Source: CF-161 sp035259145 | Lineage (GTDB): Bacteria > Chloroflexota > Dormibacteria > Dormibacterales > Dormibacteraceae | DNA: 6,811 nt | Reading direction: 5' to 3' | Assembly (NCBI GenBank): GCA_035259145.1 | Contig: DATFWQ010000256.1 | Location: 1-6,811 of the forward strand | In this document: piece by piece, positions 1 to 5,594 of the stretch | Position numbering within the stretch: position 1 is the stretch's first letter | Layout of the letters: the number at the start of each line of letters is the position of its first letter | The notes under the pieces: model-generated | The model's input: only the letters and a program-made list of their open reading frames with translations | Databases searched by the model: none | What the model was told of the DNA's origin: nothing | Position numbers and translations under genes: made by a program

Positions 1-741
1 ACCAAGGCCGGCTACGACATGTGGCCAGGCCCGTACGGCGATGGAGGCTCGAGGAAGTACCTGCTGGCCAGCCTCGACCAGAGTCTGCGGCGGATGGGGT
101 TGAAGTACGTCGACGTCTTCTATTCCCACCGCTTCGACCCGGACACGCCGCTCGAGGAGACCATGGGGGCCCTCGATGCAGCCGTCCGCGAAGGTATGGC
201 GCTCTACGTGGGTATCTCGTCGTATTCGGCTCGGCGCACCAGGGAGGCGGCTGCGATTCTACGGAGCCTTGGCACGCCGCTTCTCATCCACCAGCCCTCT
301 TACTCGTTGCTCAACCGCTGGATCGAGCAGGACCTTCTCAACGTGCTGGGGGAGGAGGGAGTGGGCTGCATCGTTTTCTCCCCCCTCGCGCAGGGTGTGC
401 TGACGGACAGGTACCTGGCGGGTGTCCCGGCGGGCTCTCGGGCGAGCCGGCCCGGCACGCTGTCTCAGGAGCTGCTCAGCGGGGAGACCCTCGCCAAGGT
501 ACGCGCCCTCAATGAGGTTGCGATGCGGCGCGGCCAGACCCTGGCACAGATGGCGCTGGCATGGACTCTGCGCGACGCCCGCGTGACCTCGGCCCTGGTC
601 GGCGCAAGCAGCGTGGCGCAGCTGGAACAGAACGTCGCCGCCCTGGACAGCCTCGACTTCTCGGCCGACGAGCTGGCCGAGCTCGACCGCTTTGCCACCG
701 AGAGCGACATCAACCTGTGGGCCGAATCCAGTGTCGTCTGA
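1..741 (+). CDS. yghZ: Aldo/keto reductase, YghZ (L-glyceraldehyde 3-phosphate reductase) type, 5'-truncated by the window
   Basis: NADPH-dependent cytosolic aldo/keto reductase. The family reduces L-glyceraldehyde 3-phosphate and related aldehydes such as methylglyoxal. The reading frame is open from base 1, so the true start lies upstream; the Met at 19 is internal. The visible peptide opens with TKAGYDMWPGPYG, which closely resembles E. coli YghZ as I remember it; its Lys (codon 4-6) is the expected tetrad lysine. The tetrad His is in DVFYSHR (codon 127-129). The Asp and Tyr of the tetrad would lie upstream of the window. Further family segments follow: ALYVGISSYS, LLIHQPSYSLLNRW, GVGCIVFSPLAQGVLT, and the C-terminal cofactor-binding segment SALVGASSVAQLEQNV. 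The C-terminus (INLWAESS) also matches the usual end, so the gene is intact at its 3' end. About 246 residues are visible of a family length near 340. It converges on dps with only 40 bp between stop codons. Family assignment is secure; the physiological substrate here is inferred. Confidence 0.94.
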   Translation, partial: TKAGYDMWPGPYGDGGSRKYLLASLDQSLRRMGLKYVDVFYSHRFDPDTPLEETMGALDAAVREGMALYVGISSYSARRTREAAAILRSLGTPLLIHQPSYSLLNRWIEQDLLNVLGEEGVGCIVFSPLAQGVLTDRYLAGVPAGSRASRPGTLSQELLSGETLAKVRALNEVAMRRGQTLAQMALAWTLRDARVTSALVGASSVAQLEQNVAALDSLDFSADELAELDRFATESDINLWAESSVV

Positions 742-781
742 TTCACAGTTCAGGTGGCCCGCCAGTATTGGCTGCAACTCG

Positions 782-1297
782 CTATCCCCTATCCTCGGGG
801 GCACCCGGGTAGGGCCGGTGTGCTTCGAACATCCAGAGGTACTTTTCGACGTCCTCGAGAACCTCGATGACGAGGTCCTGCGACACGACGTCGAGCTCGC
901 CGAGGCGGCCCAGGCGGCTGCGGCCCGCCTCTGACAACGTATGCAGGTCGGCCACGATCAGGTCGACCACCTGGCTGTCTTCGACGCGGCCTTCGGGAAA
1001 GGGCGGCAGGCGTGAGTCGCGGCTGACGGTGGCCGCTCGGGCGTCGGCCGCGACGCCGAGCGCCAGGCAGCGTTCTGCCAGCGTGTCCGCGGCCCCGCGC
1101 GCGCTGTCAACCAGCTCGTCGAGGAGCAGGTGAAGGTCCCGAAACGCGCGCCCCCGCAAATTCCAGTGCGCCTGCTTGCCCTTCAGCGAGAGGTCGGTCA
1201 GGTCGACCAGCAGTCCTTGCAGGATCTCGGCGGTTGCGAGCCTGCGGTCGAAGCTCAGTGCCGCCGCGGGGTCTGTTACAGCGGTCCGCTCCTCCAT
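782..1297 (-). CDS. dps: Dps-family ferritin-like DNA-binding/iron-storage protein
   Basis: Dps proteins form 12-subunit shells that oxidise Fe(II) with peroxide, store the iron, and in many cases coat DNA in starvation or oxidative stress. The 171-residue protein carries the inter-subunit ferroxidase set in the usual spacing: H44 (QAHWN), H56 and D60 (DLHLLLDEL), and D71 and E75 (DTLAER). Length fits the family. The first 20 or so residues are short and acidic/neutral rather than a Lys-rich tail, so DNA binding by an N-terminal tail is doubtful; iron/peroxide protection is the safer call. The ATG at 1297 was chosen because an AGGAGG lies 7 nt upstream (1305-1310) and the family's conserved region begins soon after. 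The frame stays open to 1381, but those extra residues look like translated leader. It is transcribed divergently from zwf and convergently with the aldo/keto reductase, so it is probably monocistronic. Confidence 0.93.
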   Translation of the reverse strand: MEERTAVTDPAAALSFDRRLATAEILQGLLVDLTDLSLKGKQAHWNLRGRAFRDLHLLLDELVDSARGAADTLAERCLALGVAADARAATVSRDSRLPPFPEGRVEDSQVVDLIVADLHTLSEAGRSRLGRLGELDVVSQDLVIEVLEDVEKYLWMFEAHRPYPGAPEDRG

Positions 1298-1527
1298 TCG
1301 GGTGCCTCCTGACTCAGACGGTCTGCGATGCGACCGATGGTAGTGGCGTGGCTGGACCGGCCGCCTGATCCCCCACGCCACGGGCCGGCGGATCAGTCGG
1401 CGCGATGCCGTCTAGCGTCCGTTAGTGGAGTCCCCTTAGTCGTCGGAGGCGTTCCTGGAGTTGAATACCATCGACACTCCGCAGCGAGCTGCCGGGCGGC
1501 ACTCGCCCGCCTGCCAGCATCATATGG
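1298..1527. promoter_or_regulatory. Divergent dps/zwf promoter region with a 9-bp inverted repeat
   Basis: This 230-bp spacer must hold the promoters of dps (-) and zwf (+). No convincing -35/-10 pair could be assigned by eye for either gene. Visible structure: a perfect 9-bp inverted repeat, GTGGCGTGG (1343-1351) with CCACGCCAC (1373-1381), separated by 21 nt and lying on the dps side. There is also CAGAC-G-GTCTG (1315-1325), just upstream of the dps ribosome binding site. A GC-rich 6-bp stem (1493-1498 with 1504-1509) sits about 20 nt before zwf. Any of these could be a regulator site or a leader hairpin. No short gene is supported here. Confidence 0.45.
1305..1310 (-). promoter_or_regulatory. 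Ribosome binding site of dps
   Basis: On the - strand a perfect AGGAGG stands 7 nt before the ATG at 1297. It decides the start against the longer open frame reaching 1381. Confidence 0.85.
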
Positions 1528-2925
1528 GTGATGGGCGATCTGGCCGAAGCTGCGGCGGACATCGTGATCTTCGGGGCGTCAGGCGACCTGAGCCGTCGTA
1601 AGATCCTGCCCGCCCTGCCGGGGGTGAACTTCGGGGTCCGGGTGGTCGGCGCCGGGCGCACGCCGCTGTCCCAGGAGGCCTTCCGCGACCTGGTCGCCCA
1701 GGCCAGCGGCAGCGACCGGCTGGCCGCCCGCGCGGAGTGGGTCCGGCTGGATTATCAGCGGCCGGACACATACGAGACGCTGCGCCAGGCCATCGGCGGC
1801 GACGGCCGCCCTGTCGTTTACTACCTCGCCACGCCGCCCAGCACCTTCCCTGCGATTCTGGAGGGCCTCACCCGCGCGGGTCTCTCGGCCCGCGGCGACG
1901 ACCGGCGCATCGTCGTCGAGAAGCCGCTGGGCCACGACGCTGCCAGCGCCCGGCTCCTGAACCGTCAGCTGGAAGAGCTGTTCGAAGAAAGCCAGGTCTT
2001 CAGGATCGATCACTACCTCGCCAAGGACACGGTCCAGAACGTGCTCGCCTTCCGCTTCAGCAACTCACTGTTCGAGCCGGTCTGGAATCGCACCATGATC
2101 GAAAGCATCCAGATCACAGCAGCCGAGCCGGAGGACATCGGCACCCGGGCCGGCTACTACGACCACATCGGCGCCGTCCGGGACATGGTCCAGAACCACG
2201 TCCTTCAGCTCCTGGCCCTGGTCACCATGGAGCCGCCGACCACGTTCGACCCTGCAGACATCCGAAAGGCCAAGGAGGAAGCCCTCCGTGCGGTGGCGCC
2301 GATCGATCCGACCCTGGCGGTCCGCGGCCAGTACGACGGCTATCTCGACACCGAAGGGGTCAACCCCGACTCGAGGCGCGAGACCTATGCCGCCGGCCGC
2401 GTGGTGATCGAGAACTGGCGCTGGGAAGGCGTCCCGATCTTCATTCGCACGGGCAAGGCTCTGCGCCGCCAGCTCACCGAGGTTGTGGTGAGGTTCGAGG
2501 ATGCGCCCCACCTGAGGGTCGGGGGGCGACGCCAGCGGGGCATCCCGACGCTTCTCGTCATCCGCTTCCAGCCCGACGAGGGCATCCTGCTGCGCATCGG
2601 CGCCAAACGACCAGGCGGTCGCTTCGAGATGGTGCCGGCCGGTATGAAGCTGGAGTACAAGCGCCTGGCCCGTCAAGAGCTGCCCGACGCTTATGTCAAC
2701 GTGCTCAGCGAGATCATGGCCGGAGGCCATACTGTCTTCCCCAGCGGCAAGGAGATCGAGCGCTCGTGGGAGATCGTGGACCCTCTGCTGCAGGAATGGG
2801 AGGCCGAGGGCCACCCTGAGACGTACGCGCCCGGCTCCTGGGGCCCGCGAGCGGCAGACGATCTCGTCGCTGCCTCCGGCGGCGGCCGCTGGATCAGCTC
2901 GGGCGACGAGCCTGGGACGACCTGA
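1528..2925 (+). CDS. zwf: Glucose-6-phosphate 1-dehydrogenase
   Basis: Oxidises glucose 6-phosphate to 6-phosphogluconolactone with NADP+ (or NAD+), the entry step of the oxidative pentose phosphate route. Residues counted from the GTG at 1528: the N-terminal Rossmann dinucleotide loop is GASGDLSRRK (16-25), followed by VEKPLG (130-135). The substrate motif is RIDHYLAKDTVQN (159-171) with D161, H162 and K166. GYYDHIGAVRDMVQNH (209-224) ends in the expected catalytic base H224. NWRWEGVPIFIRTGK (296-310) and a C-terminal GSWGPRAAD complete the family pattern. At 465 residues it is slightly shorter than the usual 480-510, mostly from a compact segment after the first motif (PALPGVNFGVRVVG). The signature motif is normally DHYLGKE; here it is DHYLAKD. 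The start is uncertain: GTG 1528 or the adjacent ATG 1531, neither with a Shine-Dalgarno sequence. It probably supplies NADPH and pentose phosphates for the phosphoketolase encoded nearby, and is likely transcribed alone. Confidence 0.95.
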   Translation: MMGDLAEAAADIVIFGASGDLSRRKILPALPGVNFGVRVVGAGRTPLSQEAFRDLVAQASGSDRLAARAEWVRLDYQRPDTYETLRQAIGGDGRPVVYYLATPPSTFPAILEGLTRAGLSARGDDRRIVVEKPLGHDAASARLLNRQLEELFEESQVFRIDHYLAKDTVQNVLAFRFSNSLFEPVWNRTMIESIQITAAEPEDIGTRAGYYDHIGAVRDMVQNHVLQLLALVTMEPPTTFDPADIRKAKEEALRAVAPIDPTLAVRGQYDGYLDTEGVNPDSRRETYAAGRVVIENWRWEGVPIFIRTGKALRRQLTEVVVRFEDAPHLRVGGRRQRGIPTLLVIRFQPDEGILLRIGAKRPGGRFEMVPAGMKLEYKRLARQELPDAYVNVLSEIMAGGHTVFPSGKEIERSWEIVDPLLQEWEAEGHPETYAPGSWGPRAADDLVAASGGGRWISSGDEPGTT

Positions 2926-3046
2926 GCGCTGGGGCAGAATCTGCAGCTCCCGGTGAAGCCCGAGGCAGACCCGCCGTGACTATGCCCCCGCCTGGCCTCA
3001 TCGGCGCCTGATCAGCTCGCCTGAGCACAGCCGACCGGTGGCCCAG
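2926..3046. other. Spacer between zwf and the marR operator
   Basis: No gene is supported here. A small palindrome, GCAGA-A-TCTGC (2934-2944), lies 8 nt after the zwf stop but lacks a T tract, so it is a weak terminator candidate at best. Further on, TCGGC (3001-3005) can pair at distance with GCCGA (3030-3034). Neither is strong enough to call. Confidence 0.4.
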
Positions 3047-3081
3047 CATATCATCAAGGTTGATGTATCATTCTTGATATG
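3047..3081 (+). promoter_or_regulatory. Compound palindromic operator over the marR start, with possible leaderless promoter
   Basis: An AT-rich island in GC-rich surroundings. The outer arms are a perfect 7-bp inverted repeat, CATATCA (3047-3053) and TGATATG (3075-3081); the right arm contains the ATG itself. Nested inside is CATCAA (3052-3057) with TTGATG (3060-3065), spacer GG. The hexamer TATCAT occurs twice (3049-3054 and 3066-3071), each followed by TTGAT, so the site can be read as two similar palindromic boxes side by side. The second TATCAT ends 7 nt before the ATG, the spacing expected of a -10 box serving a leaderless transcript. MarR-family regulators typically bind such palindromes at their own promoter, so autorepression is the natural inference. 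Confidence 0.65.
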
Positions 3082-3588
3082 TCTGGCCTGGAGCTCTTTC
3101 TCCTCGGGCGGAACCTGATGAAGATCGGCGAGGAGGCCATTCGGGCAGAGGCCTCGTTCGCCATCGCTGCACGGGCGGGGTCGACCAGGCTCCCCACGAG
3201 CGTCCGATCCGTCCTGATCGATGTCTTCGAACATCCGAGCAGCTCGATCGGCGAGATCACCGCCCGGACGGGATTCCCACAGAGCCACGTGTCCGCGTCC
3301 GTCGCAAGGCTGCGGAAAGAACGTGCGGTGGTGACCGTGCTCGATTCAAGCGATCGCCGCCGGACGCTGGTGGTGCCATCCCCGGAGGCCCCTCGAGAGG
3401 TCGCGCACCTGGACCCGGCTCCCGTCCACCGCGTGCTCATGGCAGCGCTAGGGACGGAGGCCCCTCGAGAGGTCGCGGGCGTGGCGTCCGCCCTGGAGAT
3501 GCTCGCCCGGCGCCTGACGCCGGAGGCGCTCACACGCATCCGCTCGACGCTCTCGCTTGAAACTCGACGTCAGGAGGAGACCCCATGA
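3079..3588 (+). CDS. MarR-type winged-helix transcriptional regulator
   Basis: Predicted dimeric DNA-binding regulator of 169 residues. A helical N-terminus (LELFLLGRNLMKIGEEAI, 4-21) precedes the winged helix. VRSVLIDVFEHP (42-53) is followed by the helix-turn-helix SIGEITARTGFPQSHVSASVARLR (56-79), with recognition helix around PQSHVSASVARL. The wing is LDSSDRRRTLVV (88-99), of the DxRxR kind typical of MarR proteins. The C-terminal dimerisation part is rich in short helices (ALEMLARRLTPEALTRIRSTL). A 23-bp direct repeat gives EAPREVA twice (103-109 and 127-133), in frame, inside this part. The ATG at 3079 has no Shine-Dalgarno and may be leaderless; Met14 (3118) is the alternative, with a weak GGCGG before it. 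Its stop overlaps the next start by ATGA, so it is co-transcribed with, and probably controls, the hydrolase. The ligand is unknown. Subfamily placement (MarR against other winged-helix families) is moderately sure. Confidence 0.78.
   Translation: MSGLELFLLGRNLMKIGEEAIRAEASFAIAARAGSTRLPTSVRSVLIDVFEHPSSSIGEITARTGFPQSHVSASVARLRKERAVVTVLDSSDRRRTLVVPSPEAPREVAHLDPAPVHRVLMAALGTEAPREVAGVASALEMLARRLTPEALTRIRSTLSLETRRQEETP
3383..3477 (+). repeat. 23-bp in-frame direct repeat inside marR
   Basis: Identical 23-bp copies lie at 3383-3405 and 3455-3477, spaced by exactly 72 bp (24 codons). Each begins CGGAGGCCCC and ends GAGGTCGCG. Both are read in the same frame as EAPREVA. Each copy contains the small palindrome CCTC-GA-GAGG. 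The sequence between and after the copies is not repeated, so this is not a clean 72-bp tandem duplication. Confidence 0.9.
3572..3577 (+). promoter_or_regulatory. Ribosome binding site of the alpha/beta hydrolase
   Basis: A perfect AGGAGG sits 7 nt before the ATG at 3585, inside the end of the regulator gene. It contrasts with the regulator itself, which has none, and supports strong or coupled translation of the hydrolase. Confidence 0.85.
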
Positions 3589-4466
3589 TCGCGATGAAGG
3601 CCGGCAGCCTACGGGTGCCGGGAGCAAGCCTCCACCACGAGGTGCGCGGCTCCGGCCCGATCCTGCTCTTGATCCACCCCGCCGGTGGCGACGCGCATGC
3701 CTTCGACGCGATCGCCGACGACCTTGCCGACCGGTACACCGTCGTGACCTATGACCGCCGGGGGTTGTCTCGCAGCCGGCTCGAGGACCCAGGGCAAACT
3801 CAGCGGGTGGAGACGCACGCCGATGACGCCCACCGCCTCCTCGCCCTGCTCGGCAACGAACCGGCGTACGTCTTGGGCAGCAGTGGTGGCGCCGCCGTCG
3901 GGCTGGAGCTTGCCGCGCGTCACCCCGAGCAGGTGCTGACCCTGGTGGCGCACGAGCCGCCGGCGCCCGCCGGCGCCGACAAGCAGCGGCACGACGACCT
4001 CCGGGAGACCTATCGGCGCGAGGGGGCCTTCTCAGCCCTCCAGAAGATCGTGGCGCAGGCCAGCCCGGGGTTCGACGACCGCGAGCCGGACGTGGAGCTG
4101 CCGACCGCGCCCGACGTCATGAGGGATCGTCTGGCCAACGCCGAGTTCCTGTTCGCTCATGAGCTTGACATGTACGACCACTTCCAGCCTGACACGGGCG
4201 TCCTGAGCGCCGTGGCGAATCGCGTCGTGATCGCGGGTGGGCGCCTTGGCCAGGAGCTCGCCGGCTACCGCAGTGCAGCCGGGTGGGCGCGGCAGCTGGG
4301 AACATCAATCGTGGAGTTTCCCGGCGGCCACGCCGGCTACCGGACCCATCCGAGGGCGTTCGTCGAAAGGCTGCGAGAGGTTCTCTCCCTCGCGAAGTCG
4401 GGGGAGTACCCGGCGAAGCCGGGGGAGGGGGTGGTCTCAGGTCGACATGGGTTGCCCGCGGTCTGA
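3585..4466 (+). CDS. Alpha/beta hydrolase fold protein of unknown substrate
   Basis: Probable cytosolic serine hydrolase of 293 residues without signal peptide or membrane segment. The fold is shown in order by the strand LLLIHPAGG (27-35, oxyanion-hole segment), YTVVTYDRRGLSRS (51-64), the nucleophile elbow GSSGG with S100 (98-102), AARHPEQVLTLVAHEPP, and the C-terminal FPGGHAGY with catalytic His H249. The third member of the triad is unclear: after the strand NRVVIAGG (212-219) the text reads RLGQELAG, with no Asp in the usual place; E224 could serve. A C-terminal tail holds a 7-residue near-repeat (AKSGEYP/AKPGEGV) and then VSGRHGLPAV, beyond where such folds normally end. It overlaps the regulator by ATGA and has its own strong ribosome binding site. 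Its end overlaps the convergent ackA end by 30 bp. Pairing with a MarR-type gene suggests inducible breakdown of a toxic ester, lactone or similar compound; that is inference. Confidence 0.87.
   Translation: MIAMKAGSLRVPGASLHHEVRGSGPILLLIHPAGGDAHAFDAIADDLADRYTVVTYDRRGLSRSRLEDPGQTQRVETHADDAHRLLALLGNEPAYVLGSSGGAAVGLELAARHPEQVLTLVAHEPPAPAGADKQRHDDLRETYRREGAFSALQKIVAQASPGFDDREPDVELPTAPDVMRDRLANAEFLFAHELDMYDHFQPDTGVLSAVANRVVIAGGRLGQELAGYRSAAGWARQLGTSIVEFPGGHAGYRTHPRAFVERLREVLSLAKSGEYPAKPGEGVVSGRHGLPAV
4392..4427 (+). repeat. Short imperfect tandem repeat, 21-bp period, at the hydrolase 3' end
   Basis: GCGAAGTCGGGGGAG (4392-4406) and GCGAAGCCGGGGGAG (4413-4427) differ at one base and lie 21 bp apart, that is 7 codons. 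They are read as AKSGE and AKPGE. The G runs make this a likely slippage or duplication site. Confidence 0.85.
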
Positions 4467-5570
4467 GACACCGGAAGCTGACGCAAGGACCTCCCGCACC
4501 TGACGGGCGATCTCCAGATCCTCACGCGCTCGGACGACGAGCGTTCGAACGGCGGCGCCGCCCTCGCCAATGTCCGCGTCACCGGCGACCGACGTGTTCA
4601 GCTCCGGGTCCAGGGCGACCCCAAGAAAGCCGAGGCCGGAGGCCGCGGCTGCCCTGACCTCGTACGAGTTCTCGCCGACGCCGCCCGTGAACGCCAGTGC
4701 GTCCAGCCCGTCCATCGCTGCGGCCATCGCGGCCACGCCGGCTCGAAGCCTGTGCAGGTACACGTCGAGAGCCAGCCGCGCGTCGGCCGCGCCGCCCGCG
4801 GCGCGAGCCAGGACCTCGCGCATGTCGCCGGTGCCCGCCAGCGCCTTAAGGCCCGCACCGTGCTCGAGCGCGTCGCTCAGGTCCGGCTCGGTCAGGCCGC
4901 CGTGCCGCTGCAGCCAGAGAAGGAGCCCCGGATCGACGTTGCCGGGCCGTGTCGCCATGACCAGACCCTCGAGAGGAGTGAACCCCATCGTCGTGTCGAC
5001 GGACCTGCCGTCGACGACGGCGGCCAGTGAGGCACCCGCGCCGAGGTGACAGGTCACCAGCCGCAGCCGTTCAGCGTGGCGTCCCAGTAGCTCAGCCGCG
5101 CGGCGTGACGCGTAGGCGTGAGACAGTCCGTGGAAGCCGTAGCGACGCAGGCTGTACCGGTCGCGCCACTGCTGCGGGATCGCATAGGTGGCGGCGGCCG
5201 CCGGGAGGCCGGCGTGGAAGGCCGTGTCGAAGCAGGCCACCGACGGGACGCCAGGCAGAAGCCGCCGCGCGAGATCGATGCCGTGGAGGGCTGGCGGCTG
5301 ATGGAGGGGTGCAAGGTCAACGAGTGAGCGCAGATACGCCTCGACGCGCTCGTCGACCAGCACCGCCGTCGAAAGCGCCGGGCCACCGTGCACGACGCGA
5401 TGGCCGACGGCGTTCACCCCGTCCAGCCCGGCCACTTGAGCAGCGACCGCGTCTTCGTCGAATGCGCCCTTGACTGCCGGCAGCTCGTGGTCCGCCAGCA
5501 GCGTGTCATCGGTGTCAAGTAAGCGCAGCTTCAGGCTGGTCGAGCCGGCGTTGATGACCAGCATCCGCAC
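4437..5570 (-). CDS. ackA: Acetate kinase
   Basis: Cytosolic ASKHA-fold kinase: acetyl phosphate + ADP gives acetate + ATP, reversibly. At 377 residues it is a little shorter than the usual 400. Visible family elements: LVINAGSTSLK (4-14, with N7, S10 and S12), GHRVVHGG (R58), CFDTAFH (D115), YGFHGLSH (H147), HLGAGAS (175-181), TTMGFTPLEGLVMATRPGNVDPG (R208), FTGGVGEN (294-301) and the C-terminal REDLEIA (E350). These match the catalytic residues known from the Methanosarcina enzyme, except that the Asn of HLGNG is Ala (A178). The start is taken as the GTG at 5570, with GAGGG 10 nt upstream (5581-5585); ATG 5564 would remove two residues. It lies 24 bp after phosphoketolase on the same strand, so the two are almost certainly one operon in which AckA harvests ATP from the acetyl phosphate made upstream. 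Its 3' end overlaps the opposing hydrolase gene. Confidence 0.97.
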   Translation of the reverse strand: MRMLVINAGSTSLKLRLLDTDDTLLADHELPAVKGAFDEDAVAAQVAGLDGVNAVGHRVVHGGPALSTAVLVDERVEAYLRSLVDLAPLHQPPALHGIDLARRLLPGVPSVACFDTAFHAGLPAAAATYAIPQQWRDRYSLRRYGFHGLSHAYASRRAAELLGRHAERLRLVTCHLGAGASLAAVVDGRSVDTTMGFTPLEGLVMATRPGNVDPGLLLWLQRHGGLTEPDLSDALEHGAGLKALAGTGDMREVLARAAGGAADARLALDVYLHRLRAGVAAMAAAMDGLDALAFTGGVGENSYEVRAAAASGLGFLGVALDPELNTSVAGDADIGEGGAAVRTLVVRAREDLEIARQVREVLASASGVSDRGQPMST

Positions 5571-5580
5571 GGCGTCAGCG

Positions 5581-5585
5581 CCCTC
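5581..5585 (-). promoter_or_regulatory. Ribosome binding site of ackA
   Basis: GAGGG on the - strand lies 10 nt before the GTG at 5570 and 16 nt before the ATG at 5564. The spacing favours the GTG start. It lies in the 24-bp gap after the xfp stop. Confidence 0.6.
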
Positions 5586-5594
5586 TCTGATCAG

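Noticed and set aside
259..804. Antisense frame across the aldo/keto reductase
   Set aside because: Shadow of a gene with unmistakable family motifs; no ribosome binding site or recognisable domain.
1315..1325. CAGAC-G-GTCTG as an operator of dps
   Set aside because: Only 5-bp arms with no second copy nearby. It is noted in the spacer entry but is too short to claim as a separate site.
1298..1381. Longer N-terminus for dps from the open frame up to 1381
   Set aside because: The perfect ribosome binding site 7 nt before the ATG at 1297 lies inside this stretch, and the extra residues are not Dps-like.
2065..2814. Long open frame antisense to zwf (249 codons)
   Set aside because: It lies wholly inside a gene with clear family motifs, and the translation resembles no known domain. 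Long antisense frames are expected in GC-rich codon-biased DNA.
1737..2819. Long + strand frame (360 codons) overlapping zwf in another frame
   Set aside because: The product is a low-complexity Arg/Pro/Gly-rich translation typical of a shifted frame of a GC-rich gene.
2934..2944. GCAGAATCTGC palindrome after zwf as a terminator
   Set aside because: Only 5 bp of stem, a one-base centre that cannot form a real loop, and no T tract.
4967..4977. Third copy of CCCTCGAGAGG, seen also in the marR repeat, inside ackA
   Set aside because: It encodes the conserved acetate kinase segment TPLEG and matches only 11 bp, so it is explained by coding constraint and chance.
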